Positions 47,585-56,724 of a stretch of 59,576 nucleotides of DNA are shown here, piece after piece. The position numbers were made by a program, and so were the translations under genes. Under the pieces are notes generated by a model. That model saw nothing but the letters and a program-made list of their open reading frames with translations, was not told the DNA's origin and did not search any database. Position 1 is the first letter of the stretch. Each line of letters starts with the position of its first letter. This DNA comes from Candidatus Mediterraneibacter guildfordensis (lineage in GTDB: Bacteria; Bacillota; Clostridia; Lachnospirales; Lachnospiraceae): assembly GCA_019112735.1 (NCBI GenBank), contig DXIS01000016.1, positions 1-59,576 on the forward strand. Reading direction: 5' to 3'.

Positions 47585-47651
47585 AAATGTCCTCCTTAAA
47601 TAAAGTGCATATTTATCCTGTTCAGATGATCCGGCAGCAGACTGCCTGTTG

Positions 47652-48188
47652 CTATCTGTACTGCAGCAGTTCCTCGACTGCTTTGCGCTTCGGCGCATCC
47701 GGTTCGATATCCGGATATCCGAGTGCGATCAGTGCGCACAGTTCCTGATCTTCAGGGATCCCGAGCAGCTCTGTGATCCCGTCTTCATCGAAAACGCCCA
47801 TGATCACTGTACCCAGCCCTTTGTCCCATGCAGCGAGGCAGAAGGTCTGGCAGGCCACACCCACGTCAAACATCTGCCAGTGGTCGCCTTTTTTGGTCGT
47901 AAAGGATCCGTCGCGCTCATAGCCGCATCTGCCTTTTCTGAAGGTGACAGCCATAAGGACGGGAGCCTGGCGGATGATATTTGAATTATAATCCGGGGTG
48001 AATCTGTCCGCGATCTCATTTTGAAGAGAAGAATCTTCGATAGCGATATAGCGGGTGATCTGAGTATTTTTCCACGAAGGGGAATAAGAAGCCAGAGAAA
48101 CAATAGAATCAATAACAGAATGGTCAACCTTGTCAGCCTTATATTTTCGGATGCTTCTTCGGGTTTTTAAACATTCAGTGACGTTCAT
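47652..48188 (-). CDS. Nitroreductase family protein
   Basis: This 178-residue FMN flavoprotein starts [17 protein letters not shown], the nitroreductase opening that places flavin-binding arginines, and has [10 protein letters not shown] and [21 protein letters not shown]. The start at 48188 follows GGAGG; an upstream ATG at 48221 is rejected. It is upstream of pyrB on the same strand and may be co-transcribed. Substrate unknown. Confidence 0.9.
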   Translation of the reverse strand: MNVTECLKTRRSIRKYKADKVDHSVIDSIVSLASYSPSWKNTQITRYIAIEDSSLQNEIADRFTPDYNSNIIRQAPVLMAVTFRKGRCGYERDGSFTTKKGDHWQMFDVGVACQTFCLAAWDKGLGTVIMGVFDEDGITELLGIPEDQELCALIALGYPDIEPDAPKRKAVEELLQYR

Positions 48189-48216
48189 TTGTGTACCTCC
48201 GTAAATTCTCCACATA

Positions 48217-48245
48217 ATCATATACTAAAATGAGACCATTTTCAA
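48217..48245 (-). promoter_or_regulatory. Promoter of the nitroreductase (and possibly pyrBI)
   Basis: On the minus strand: TTGAAA (48245-48240), 17 nt, TATGAT (48222-48217), giving a leader of about 20 nt to the ATG at 48188. Confidence 0.72.
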
Positions 48246-48357
48246 CTCCAAACTGGAGATTATAAGTAGATTTTCCGGTAAAAATGTACTATACTGATTT
48301 AGTGCATAAACGCAGTAAAGCGGATAAGCGCGCTGCGTTCAGGAAGGAGCTTAAAGC

Positions 48358-49488
48358 ATGGAATCACTCGAAGTACTAAGAAAAGAGCTGGACCGGATCG
48401 ACGATCAGATCGCCGCGCTCTATGAACAGCGGATGGATGTATGCGGTCAGGTCGGTGAATATAAAGTGAAAACAGGCCGGAAGGTGTTTGACCGTCAGCG
48501 GGAGAAAGAAAAACTCGCGGATGTGGCGTCAAAGGTTTCCGGGGATTTTAATAAAAAGGGGATCCAGGAAGTCTATCAGCAGCTCATGTCCATGAGCCGG
48601 AAACTGCAGTATCAGCAGCTGGTGGAGGCCGGCGCGCTGGGACGGCTTCCCTTTATCCGGATCGACGGCATTGATAAGGAGAATGCCCGGGTCGTCTTCC
48701 AGGGAACGGAAGGGGCTTACGGACAGGCGGCCATGCAGCAGTATTTCGGGAAAGAGGTGAACTGCTTCCATGTGCGGACATTCCGGGAGGCCATGGAGGC
48801 CATCGAAGAGGGGGCTGCCGACTATGCGGTGCTGCCTATCGAGAACTCCACGGCCGGACCGGTGATCGAGATGTACGATCTCCTGGATGAATTTGAAAAT
48901 TATATTGTGGCGGAGACCATCCTGCCGGTGGTACATACGCTGGCCGGACTGCCGGGCGCGAAGCTTTCGGATATCAGCCGGGTGTATTCCAAGACCGAGG
49001 CCCTGATGCAGACCAGTCGGTTCCTGGATGACCATCCCGACTGGCAGCGGATCAGCGTGGTCAATACCGCTGTGGCGGCGAAGAAGGTCCTGGAGGAAAA
49101 CGACATCTCCCAGGCGGCAGTGTGCAGCGCCTATGCGGCAGATGTACACGGCCTGTCCGTTCTGGTGGACGGGATCAATGACGACGCGGACAATTCAACG
49201 AGATTTATCGTGGTGACCAACCAGAAAGTGTATTTAAAGGATGCCTCCAAGATCAGCATCCGCTTTGAACTGCCGCACCGGAGCGGTTCGCTGTACGGGA
49301 TCCTGTCACACTTTATCTACAATGATCTGAATATGACCAGGATCGAGTCCAGACCGGTCAAAGGACGGCCGTGGGAATACTGCTTTTTCGTGGATTTCGA
49401 AGGCAATCTGGAAGATCCGGCAGTGAAAAATGCGATCCGGGGACTCCGGGAAGAGGCCCAGAACCTGAAGATCCTGGGGAATTATTAG
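48358..49488 (+). CDS. pheA: Bifunctional chorismate mutase / prephenate dehydratase
   Basis: The 376-residue protein has an AroQ-type chorismate mutase (about 1-85, LRKELDRIDDQIAALYEQRM), a prephenate dehydratase domain (about 105-285, GTEGAYGQAAM, ENSTAGPV, NSTRFIVV) and a C-terminal ACT domain with the ESRPVKGRPWEY phenylalanine motif. It makes phenylpyruvate from chorismate under Phe feedback. RBS CAGGAAGGAGC. No T-box is visible in the roughly 130-nt upstream gap. It is 14 nt from the next gene. Confidence 0.95.
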   Translation: MESLEVLRKELDRIDDQIAALYEQRMDVCGQVGEYKVKTGRKVFDRQREKEKLADVASKVSGDFNKKGIQEVYQQLMSMSRKLQYQQLVEAGALGRLPFIRIDGIDKENARVVFQGTEGAYGQAAMQQYFGKEVNCFHVRTFREAMEAIEEGAADYAVLPIENSTAGPVIEMYDLLDEFENYIVAETILPVVHTLAGLPGAKLSDISRVYSKTEALMQTSRFLDDHPDWQRISVVNTAVAAKKVLEENDISQAAVCSAYAADVHGLSVLVDGINDDADNSTRFIVVTNQKVYLKDASKISIRFELPHRSGSLYGILSHFIYNDLNMTRIESRPVKGRPWEYCFFVDFEGNLEDPAVKNAIRGLREEAQNLKILGNY

Positions 49489-49502
49489 GAGGAAGATGTC
49501 CG

Positions 49503-50798
49503 ATGCGTACCAATGAACTGATGTTATATAAAAATATGGAATACGGGGAGATCCTGAAGGATATGACCTTCCTGATGGAGAACCACGGGAATGATTACTA
49601 TAACCGGGAGGATCTGAGGAGCCTGCTTTTCGAGTGCGTGAATGAGCTGCTGGAATTGTCCGTGAGCCACGGGTTCGAGGGGAATCTCTGGCACACTTAC
49701 CTTACATTTCTCCTCGTAAATGACGAGAACGCCTACAGCACTTCCTGTGAGATCGTGGGCGCTGTGGAGGGCAGCATCAATGAGATTGCACTCCATGATC
49801 TCGGCATCTTCAAAGAACTCTTTGATTACGACTTTACAGAGCTTGAGAAGAACCTGGGGGCGGGATGCATCCAGGTGCTGATGGATTACCACGGCGCAAG
49901 CCGCACAGGAAAAGTGTTCAACCGCCGGGTGCGGGACCGGATCTGCACGCTTGCCGGGGCGCTGGGCTGTTCGTCTGATGTGCAGGATTTCAAGGATAAG
50001 ATGACCCAGTTCTATAAAGAATTCGGCGTGGGCAAGCTGGGACTTCACAAGGCCTTCCGCATCGAGCATCCGGAAGGCGGCGACATGGAGATCATGCCCA
50101 TCACCAATATCGCCCACGTCCATCTGGACGACCTGGTAGGCTATGAGATCGCCAAAAAGAAACTGATCGACAATACCGAAGCATTCGTAAAAGGACGAAG
50201 GGCCAACAACTGCCTGCTCTTCGGAGATGCCGGTACAGGCAAATCATCCTCCATCAAAGCGATCCTGAACCAGTATTACGATCAGGGCCTTCGCATGATC
50301 GAAGTGTACAAGCACCAGTTTAAGGATCTGAACGAAGTGATCGCCCAGGTCAAAAACCGGAATTACAAGTTCATCATCTATATGGATGATCTTTCATTCG
50401 AAGAGTTTGAGATCGAGTATAAATATCTCAAAGCCGTGATCGAGGGCGGCCTGGAGCGGAAGCCGGAAAACGTGCTCATCTACGCGACCTCCAACCGCCG
50501 GCACCTGATCCGCGAAACCTTTAAAGACAAGGCGGACCGGGACGAGGAACTCCACACAAACGATACGGTCCAGGAAAAACTCTCCCTGGTGGCCCGGTTC
50601 GGCGTGACCATCTACTTCGGTTCTCCGGACAAAAAAGAGTTCCAGGAGATCGTGCGCGTGCTGGCGCAGCGCGGCGGCATCGACATGCCGGAAGAGCAGC
50701 TGCTCCTCGAAGCAAACAAATGGGAACTGGCCCACGGCGGCCTGTCCGGAAGGACGGCGCAGCAGTTTATCGACTATCTGCTGGGGAAGGAAGGGTAA
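49503..50798 (+). CDS. DUF815 family AAA ATPase
   Basis: Started at 49503, with AGGAGG 10 nt upstream, the protein has 431 residues. The N-terminal half is helical; the C-terminal half is an AAA domain with Walker A GDAGTGKSSSIKAIL and Walker B FIIYMDDLSFEEFE, then ATSNRRHLIRETF. DUF815 proteins are widespread and their substrate is unknown to me. It is probably co-transcribed with pheA. After its stop comes 62 nt of unique sequence and then repeat copy 2; no good terminator is seen before the repeat. Confidence 0.85.
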   Translation: MRTNELMLYKNMEYGEILKDMTFLMENHGNDYYNREDLRSLLFECVNELLELSVSHGFEGNLWHTYLTFLLVNDENAYSTSCEIVGAVEGSINEIALHDLGIFKELFDYDFTELEKNLGAGCIQVLMDYHGASRTGKVFNRRVRDRICTLAGALGCSSDVQDFKDKMTQFYKEFGVGKLGLHKAFRIEHPEGGDMEIMPITNIAHVHLDDLVGYEIAKKKLIDNTEAFVKGRRANNCLLFGDAGTGKSSSIKAILNQYYDQGLRMIEVYKHQFKDLNEVIAQVKNRNYKFIIYMDDLSFEEFEIEYKYLKAVIEGGLERKPENVLIYATSNRRHLIRETFKDKADRDEELHTNDTVQEKLSLVARFGVTIYFGSPDKKEFQEIVRVLAQRGGIDMPEEQLLLEANKWELAHGGLSGRTAQQFIDYLLGKEG

Positions 50799-50860
50799 AT
50801 TCCTGTTTTCCGGACAGCCTGATTCATAAATGCACTCGGCATCACGCATTGCATAGGGAA

Positions 50861-51620
50861 CGGATTCTGACACAGCAAAAGATGTGTTCAGGTTCAGTTC
50901 GAGAATTATGAAAAATCTAAGGCCATGAAAAGCCGGCTAAATACAAAAAGAGGAATTGGAGAACTCGCCTTTCAGGCTCAGACAGCTCCAATTCCTCTTT
51001 TAACGCCGCCTTTCCGTGGCCTGATTTTTTTCTATAATTCTCTCAGATTCACCTGCCCAATACTTTTGAATCGCCTGTTCGGAAAACATAAGATTTTTTG
51101 CTGAAGGGAAACTGTTGAGGGAGGGATAATGTCTTTTTATAGCCGGTTACGGTCAGAATGAGACTTTGTCTTGCTTGATTGATTATGATCCTGCAGATAT
51201 GATACAGACAAGCAAGCAAAGTCTCTCTGTGGTCCGGATTCCGTCCCCCTTCCCGACGCTTTTTTGCCCTGTTAATCGAACTGATCCTGGTAACTGCAGC
51301 ACAGAATCTTAAAATAATTTCTGATCGGATGCGACTTTCACGGAATCAGGGATAAAGCCGGACCGGTGACTGTGGAGCGGTCTTAGGAAAAGTAAAAACC
51401 GGAAAATTGACTTTAGAGCCGCAGATGAGGCTGTCTGAACGTTAGTGAGTTCCTCATCTGCGGCTCTGTTTTTTTGTCAATGATCCGGTTTTTAACTTTT
51501 CATTAGGCTGCGAAACCGGAGACGGGAAGGTTTTATCCCTGATTCCGTGAATCCGTATTCTCATAGAAATTTATTGTTGTATTCTATGCTGCAGGTTCCG
51601 CTCAGCTCGATAAACAGGAA
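50861..51620 (+). repeat. Large structured non-coding repeat, copy 2 (candidate large RNA)
   Basis: This is the fuller form of the element at 1-779. The first domain is an intact long hairpin: 50901-50909 pairs with 51034-51042, 50920-50927 with 51015-51022, and 50946-50961 with 50986-51001 (16 of 16). Further helices are 51161-51178/51209-51224, the 23-bp stem 51337-51359/51529-51551, the inner helix 51394-51411/51476-51493 and hairpin 51416-51430/51452-51466, and a closing helix 51277-51284/51602-51609. Several differ in sequence from copy 1 on both strands while still pairing. Loop 50961-50985 is complementary to loop 51431-51452. No conserved ORF. Its 3' end contains the stop codon of rqcH on the other strand. 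Confidence 0.82.
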
Positions 51621-53344
51621 GTTATCCCGCTTATATCACTGTCGATGACCAGCGAGTAATTTGTATAGTACACAACGAATCCTGGCTTGGCGCCGTTCGG
51701 TTTCTTTACGTGCTTTTTCTGGACATAGTCGATCTCGACTTTGTCGCTTCCCCGCATGCTGGAGTAATAGGCGGCCAGCCGGCCGGCTTCTTCGAAGGTC
51801 CGGTCGGGGAGTTCGGCTCCGTTTGACTTGACGATGACGTGGGAGCCGGGTGCCTGCTTGGCGTGGAACCACCAGTCATTTCCGGATGCGAAATGGAAGG
51901 TGAGTTCTTCGTTCTGCAGGTTGTTTTTTCCCACATAGATGTGGTAGCCGTCGCTGGAGATATAGTGGAGCGGCTCGTTTTTAATCCGGACCTTCTTTTT
52001 GGTGAACCGGCGGCGGATGTATCCGGCGCCTGCCAGTTCCTCCCGGATCTGGGCCAGGTCTTCCTCGGTAAGGGCGATATCGAGCGCGGTCTGGACGGAC
52101 TCCAGATAGTTGATGTCCTCCAGTGTTTCTTTGCTCAGTTCAGAGAGCGCTTCGAAGGTCCGCTTCTGTTTGTTGTATTTCGCGAAGTACCGCTGGGCGT
52201 TCTCCTGCGGCGTCTTTGTCGGGTCTAGGGGGATGGAGACCATCTCATTTGTATAGTAGTTGAGGGCGTCCAGTTTTCTGGCGTCTTCTTCCACATTGTA
52301 GCCGTAGGCGTTGATCAGTTCCCCGTAGATCCGGAATTTCTCCCGGTTTTCCGTGTCTTTCAGCTGCCGCAGCTGGAGATCGTATTTCTTGCGGTTCCGC
52401 TCCAGCGCCGTCTGGACGATGTGCCGTAGATCCGCGGATTTCTGGCGGATGCGCATCAGGAGGCTGCGGGTGGAGTAGAAGGTGCTCAAAACTTCCGAGA
52501 TGGAAGCGTATTCTCTGCACTCGTACATGTCAAAATGGGTCAGCGGCAGCGCCGCAAATTCTTTCGGCTCCCGGCCGTCATAATAAATGGCGGGCGTAAA
52601 CCGTCCTTCTTTAATGGCAGAAAGGTAGATCGTAAACTGCGTATAAAGATGGAACAGGATGTCTTCCGAATATTCTTTTGCCGGGATTGCGGAGTCCAGA
52701 CCGGCCAGGTGGCAGATCTCCTCGGCCGTGACCGGGCTGATGCCGGTGAAGCTTGTGTAGACCGCTTTGGAAACCGGCATGGGCTTTTCTTTCAGCAGTC
52801 CCGTGAAAGTATCCGCATCGACGGTGAGCGGATCGGCCTTATGCATGGTGTCCGGGATAAAGTATTCGCGGCCGGGCAGGACCTCCCGCACGGAACTCAT
52901 CTGGGCGGAGACGTGTTTGATGCTGTCGATGATCTTCCCGTCCGATGTGCAGAAGATGATATTGCTGTGCTTTCCCATGATCTCGACGATCAGTTCTTTA
53001 CGGCACAGGTCGCCCAGTTCGTCCAGATGTTCGATCGTAAAATGGATGATCCGTTCCAGTTTCGGCTGCCGGATATCGACGATCCGTCCGCCGCCGATGT
53101 GTTTGCGAAGGAGCATGCAGAAGTTCGGCGCGGTCATGGGCGCGGGTTTGTTTGCGTCTGTCAGATAGATAAGCGGAAGGGAAGCGTCCGCGCTTATGAG
53201 GAGCCGCCGCTGTCCGTCGTTTGTTTTTATCGTAAGGAGCAGTTCATCTGTCTCGGGCTGGGCGATCTTTGCGATGCGTCCCCCGATCAGTTCATTTCTG
53301 AATTCGTGGACAAGGTCTGCCACGACAATGCCGTCAAAAGCCAT
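51602..53344 (-). CDS. rqcH: Rqc2/NEMF homologue RqcH (NFACT protein, formerly FbpA-like)
   Basis: Started at 53344 the protein has 580 residues, near the Bacillus length. It has an NFACT-N domain (about 1-200, MAFDGIVVADLVHEF), helix-hairpin-helix and coiled coils (about 290-430), and an NFACT-R domain with WWFHAKQAPGSHVIVK. RqcH binds stalled 50S subunits and recruits tRNA-Ala to add alanine tails. The last codons (SCLSS) and the stop lie inside the 3' edge of repeat copy 2, so the repeat's boundary sets the C-terminus. A minus-strand TATACT with extended TG near 53385 is a possible promoter. Confidence 0.93.
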   Translation of the reverse strand: MAFDGIVVADLVHEFRNELIGGRIAKIAQPETDELLLTIKTNDGQRRLLISADASLPLIYLTDANKPAPMTAPNFCMLLRKHIGGGRIVDIRQPKLERIIHFTIEHLDELGDLCRKELIVEIMGKHSNIIFCTSDGKIIDSIKHVSAQMSSVREVLPGREYFIPDTMHKADPLTVDADTFTGLLKEKPMPVSKAVYTSFTGISPVTAEEICHLAGLDSAIPAKEYSEDILFHLYTQFTIYLSAIKEGRFTPAIYYDGREPKEFAALPLTHFDMYECREYASISEVLSTFYSTRSLLMRIRQKSADLRHIVQTALERNRKKYDLQLRQLKDTENREKFRIYGELINAYGYNVEEDARKLDALNYYTNEMVSIPLDPTKTPQENAQRYFAKYNKQKRTFEALSELSKETLEDINYLESVQTALDIALTEEDLAQIREELAGAGYIRRRFTKKKVRIKNEPLHYISSDGYHIYVGKNNLQNEELTFHFASGNDWWFHAKQAPGSHVIVKSNGAELPDRTFEEAGRLAAYYSSMRGSDKVEIDYVQKKHVKKPNGAKPGFVVYYTNYSLVIDSDISGITSCLSS

Positions 53345-53419
53345 AGTAATCCGGTCCTTTCTGTATGTTGACAAGAGAAAGTATACCATATTCAGACGGG
53401 CCGTGAAAGCCTTTTTGTG

Positions 53420-53448
53420 TTGACCATTGCCGTGCCAGAGAGTATAAT
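53420..53448 (+). promoter_or_regulatory. Promoter of the YicC-gmk-rpoZ unit
   Basis: TTGACC (53420-53425), 17 nt, TATAAT (53443-53448), divergent from rqcH. The leader before the first gene is about 90 nt. Confidence 0.8.
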
Positions 53449-53544
53449 ATATCAAATGCGGGATATGTCCCGGAATGAAAAAGAGAACTCCTGCCTGACA
53501 GGGATGAAAGGCGGAGAATATGTAAATACAGAGGATGGTTTGAG

Positions 53545-54423
53545 ATGATCAAGAGCATGACCGGTTTCGGGCGCTGCGAGGTGCAGAAAGATTCCAGAAA
53601 ATTCACCGTGGAATTGAAAAGCGTGAACCACCGGTATCTGGATGTGAATATCCGGATGCCGAAGAAGCTGAACTTCTTCGAGACGGCGATCCGGAATCTT
53701 CTGAAATCCTATGCCAACAGAGGAAAAGTCGACATTTTCATTACTTATGAAGATCTGTCGCAGGCGCAGGTGGCCGTGAAGTACAATGCAGTCCTGGCGG
53801 GCGAATATCTGAAATATTTAAAACAGATGGAAGAGGAGTTCGGCCTGGAAAATGATATCCGTGTTTCAACCCTTTCCAGATATCCGGAAGTCTTCACAAT
53901 GGAAGAGCAGAGTGAGGACGAGGAGGAACTGTGGAACGGCCTGAAAGAAGCGCTGGTAGGGGCCTTTGGCCAGTTCGTCCAGACAAGGCAGACCGAGGGT
54001 GAGAACCTGAAACGCGACATTCTTGCCAAACTGGACCGGTTAAGCGAACTGACGGCGCACATCGAGGAGCGCTCCCCTCAGATCGTTTCGGAATACCGGG
54101 CGAAACTGGAGGAGAAGATGAAGGAACTCCTTGCCGACACCCAGATCGAAGAGAGCCGGATCGCCGCCGAAGTGATCCTGTTTGCAGACAAGGTCTGTAC
54201 GGACGAGGAAGTGGTCCGCTTAAAGAGCCATATCAGCCATATGCGAAATACACTGGATGAGAAGGATGAGATCGGAAGAAAGCTGGACTTTATCGCCCAG
54301 GAAATGAACCGCGAGGCCAATACGATCCTGTCCAAGGCGAATGATATCGAGGTCTCTGATTATGCGATCAGCCTGAAGACAGAGATCGAGAAGATCCGTG
54401 AGCAGATCCAGAACATTGAATAG
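53545..54423 (+). CDS. YicC/YloC family endoribonuclease
   Basis: The 292-residue protein opens with MIKSMTGFGR and NHRYLDVNIRMP (YicC_N) and ends with the DUF1732 region (RLKSHISHMRNTLDEKDEIGRKLDFIAQEMNREANTI). Family members have been described as endoribonucleases. It is encoded directly before gmk and rpoZ, the standard Firmicutes order. RBS GAGGATGG. Confidence 0.93.
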   Translation: MIKSMTGFGRCEVQKDSRKFTVELKSVNHRYLDVNIRMPKKLNFFETAIRNLLKSYANRGKVDIFITYEDLSQAQVAVKYNAVLAGEYLKYLKQMEEEFGLENDIRVSTLSRYPEVFTMEEQSEDEEELWNGLKEALVGAFGQFVQTRQTEGENLKRDILAKLDRLSELTAHIEERSPQIVSEYRAKLEEKMKELLADTQIEESRIAAEVILFADKVCTDEEVVRLKSHISHMRNTLDEKDEIGRKLDFIAQEMNREANTILSKANDIEVSDYAISLKTEIEKIREQIQNIE

Positions 54424-54433
54424 GGGGATGAAG

Positions 54434-55069
54434 ATGAAAGAAAGAGGAATCCTGATCGTTGTTTCCGGTTTTTCCGGCTCGGGCAAGGGCACACTTATGA
54501 AAGAACTGCTTGAGCGCTATGAGGACCGGTATGCACTGTCTGTGTCGGCAACGACCCGCAAGCCCCGGGAGGGGGAGATCCATGGCAGGGAATATTTCTT
54601 CCTGTCCAGGGATGAATTTGAAAAAATGATTGCCAAAGACGAACTGATAGAGTATGCTAAGTACGTGGAAAATTACTACGGTACGCCGCGTGCATATGTG
54701 GAAGAAAAACTGGAAGAAGGAAAGGACGTGATCCTGGAGATCGAGATCCAGGGCGCCCTGAACATCAAGAAAATGTTCCCCGATACACTGCTCCTGTTCG
54801 TTACACCGCCGGATGCGGATGAACTGAGACGGCGGCTGGTGGGAAGAGGTACGGAGACGATGGATGTGATCAAGTCCCGCATGGACCGCGCCTGCGAGGA
54901 GGCAGAAGGCATGGAGAACTATGATTATCTGATCGTCAACGACAGCCTGGACGAGTGCGTCCGTGAGATGCATGCGATCATCCAGGGCGAGCACCGGCGG
55001 ACTTCCAGAAACCGTGAATTTGTGAAAAGAATTAAAGAAGATCTTGAGAGACTGAAAGGAGAAGAATAA
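54434..55069 (+). CDS. gmk: Guanylate kinase
   Basis: The 211-residue enzyme has the P-loop SGFSGSGKGT (about 10-19), TTRKPREGEIHGREYFF for GMP binding, and the lid and base regions of GMP kinase. It phosphorylates GMP to GDP. Start 54434 is preferred because AGGGGG is 6 nt upstream; ATG 54428 would add only two residues. rpoZ begins 3 nt after the stop. Confidence 0.95.
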   Translation: MKERGILIVVSGFSGSGKGTLMKELLERYEDRYALSVSATTRKPREGEIHGREYFFLSRDEFEKMIAKDELIEYAKYVENYYGTPRAYVEEKLEEGKDVILEIEIQGALNIKKMFPDTLLLFVTPPDADELRRRLVGRGTETMDVIKSRMDRACEEAEGMENYDYLIVNDSLDECVREMHAIIQGEHRRTSRNREFVKRIKEDLERLKGEE

Positions 55070-55072
55070 ACT

Positions 55073-55318
55073 ATGCTGCACCCGTCTTATACAGATTTGA
55101 TGAAGGTAGTAAACAGTGATGTGGAGGAGGGCGATACAAAGGTAGTCAACAGCCGGTACTCCATCGTAATGGCAACTGCAAAACGAGCAAGACAGCTGAT
55201 CGCCGGCGACCTTCCGCTGGTTCCCGCGAAGGACGGCGAGAAACCGCTTTCCATCGCGGTAGACGAGCTGAATCAGGGAAAACTGAAGATCCTTGCCGAG
55301 AACGCAGAAGAAGAATAG
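55073..55318 (+). CDS. rpoZ: RNA polymerase omega subunit
   Basis: This 81-residue protein has the omega core NSRYSIVMATAKRARQLIAGD, which contacts the beta-prime subunit and stabilises the polymerase. The C-terminus is acidic. Its position after gmk is the classical one. A terminator follows within 10 nt. Confidence 0.94.
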   Translation: MLHPSYTDLMKVVNSDVEEGDTKVVNSRYSIVMATAKRARQLIAGDLPLVPAKDGEKPLSIAVDELNQGKLKILAENAEEE

Positions 55319-55326
55319 ATCCGGAC

Positions 55327-55358
55327 AGGCAGATGCACACGTGGTATCTGCCTTTTTT
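55327..55358 (+). terminator. Rho-independent terminator after rpoZ
   Basis: AGGCAGAT (55327-55334) pairs with ATCTGCCT (55346-55353), followed by a run of T (55353-55358). Confidence 0.82.
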
Positions 55359-55401
55359 ACAAATAAAATCAAAGACATAATTATCAGACCGGAGGTTATA
55401 T

Positions 55402-56724
55402 ATGAAGATACTGTTTGTTTCTCTCGGATGCGACAAGAACCTGGCGGATACGGAATCTATGCTGGGTCTTCTGGCATCGAGAGGCTATGAGATGACGGAT
55501 GATGAGGCACAGGCCGATGTGATCGTCATCAATACCTGCTGCTTCATCCATGACGCCATGGAAGAGAGCATCCAGAACATCCTGGAGATGGCGGAGTACC
55601 GGAAAAGCGGGCAGGCGAAGGCGCTGATCGTAGCCGGCTGCCTGGCCCAGCGGTACCGGCAGGAGATCCTGGATGAGATCCCGGAGGTGGACGAGGTGCT
55701 CGGCACAACGGCCTTTGACCGGATCCTGGACGCGGTGGATGCGGCCCTTGCCGGCGAGCGCAGCGTGATGATCGCAGACCCGGACGCCCTGCCCCTGCCG
55801 GAGACAAAACGGCTGGTGACGACGGGCGGACATTACGCCTACTTAAAGATCGCGGAAGGATGCGACAAACACTGCACCTACTGCATCATCCCAAGCCTGC
55901 GTGGAAGGTTCCGGAGCGTACCTATGGAGCGCCTTGTTAAAGAGGCGCAGGAACTGGCGGATCAGGGGGTAAAGGAACTGATCCTGGTGGCCCAGGAAAC
56001 CACCCTGTACGGGAAAGACCTGTACGGGGAAAAATCCCTTCACATCCTTCTGAAGAAGCTCTGTGAGATCAGCGGGATCCGCTGGATCCGCATCCTCTAC
56101 TGTTACCCGGAGGAGATCACGGATGACCTTATAAGAGTCATGAAGGAAGAGCCGAAGATCTGCCATTATCTGGATATCCCGATCCAGCATGCAAGCGATC
56201 CGATCCTGAAGCGGATGGGAAGGCGGACGTCAAAGCAGGAACTGATCGATATTGTAGGCCGGCTCCGGAAGGAGATCCCGGACATCTGTCTTAGGACCAC
56301 GCTGATCACCGGATTCCCGGGAGAGACGCAGGAACAGCATGAAGAACTGATGCAGTTCGTGGACGAGATGGAATTCGACCGTCTGGGGGTCTTTACCTAT
56401 TCTCCGGAAGAGGGTACGCCGGCAGCGGCGATGCAGGATCAGATAGATGAAGAGGTGAAAGAAGAGCGGCAGGCGGAACTGATGGAACTTCAGCAGGAGA
56501 TTGCATTTGACGCGGCGGAGGATATGAAGGGCCGGGAAGTGCTTGTTATGATCGAGGGAAAAGTGGCTGACGAGAACGCCTACGTGGGCCGCACCTACAA
56601 GGACGCCCCGAATGTGGACGGACTGATCTTTATTAATACAGACGAGGAACTGGTGTCCGGGGATTTTGCAAGAGTGAAAGTAACCGGCGCTCTGGATTAT
56701 GATCTGATAGGAGAATTGTTATGA
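55402..56724 (+). CDS. rimO: Ribosomal protein S12 methylthiotransferase RimO
   Basis: The 440-residue protein has the three MTTase parts: UPF0004 domain (about 1-135, with cysteines in LGCDKN, NTCCF and AGCLAQ), the radical SAM core with CDKHCTYC (C154, C158, C161), and a C-terminal TRAM domain (about 372-440). RimO methylthiolates an aspartate of S12. The GCDKNL opening distinguishes it from MiaB. RBS CCGGAGG. It overlaps pgsA by 4 nt. Confidence 0.95.
   Translation: MKILFVSLGCDKNLADTESMLGLLASRGYEMTDDEAQADVIVINTCCFIHDAMEESIQNILEMAEYRKSGQAKALIVAGCLAQRYRQEILDEIPEVDEVLGTTAFDRILDAVDAALAGERSVMIADPDALPLPETKRLVTTGGHYAYLKIAEGCDKHCTYCIIPSLRGRFRSVPMERLVKEAQELADQGVKELILVAQETTLYGKDLYGEKSLHILLKKLCEISGIRWIRILYCYPEEITDDLIRVMKEEPKICHYLDIPIQHASDPILKRMGRRTSKQELIDIVGRLRKEIPDICLRTTLITGFPGETQEQHEELMQFVDEMEFDRLGVFTYSPEEGTPAAAMQDQIDEEVKEERQAELMELQQEIAFDAAEDMKGREVLVMIEGKVADENAYVGRTYKDAPNVDGLIFINTDEELVSGDFARVKVTGALDYDLIGELL

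Noticed and set aside
47585..47651. PyrR-type attenuator before pyrB
   Set aside because: A small GC hairpin exists on the minus strand, but there is no PyrR binding loop pattern and no terminator with a T-run.
48246..48357. T-box or other leader before pheA
   Set aside because: No AGGGTGGNACCGCG-type sequence or long antiterminator was found. A TATACT at 48290-48295 lacks a convincing -35 element.
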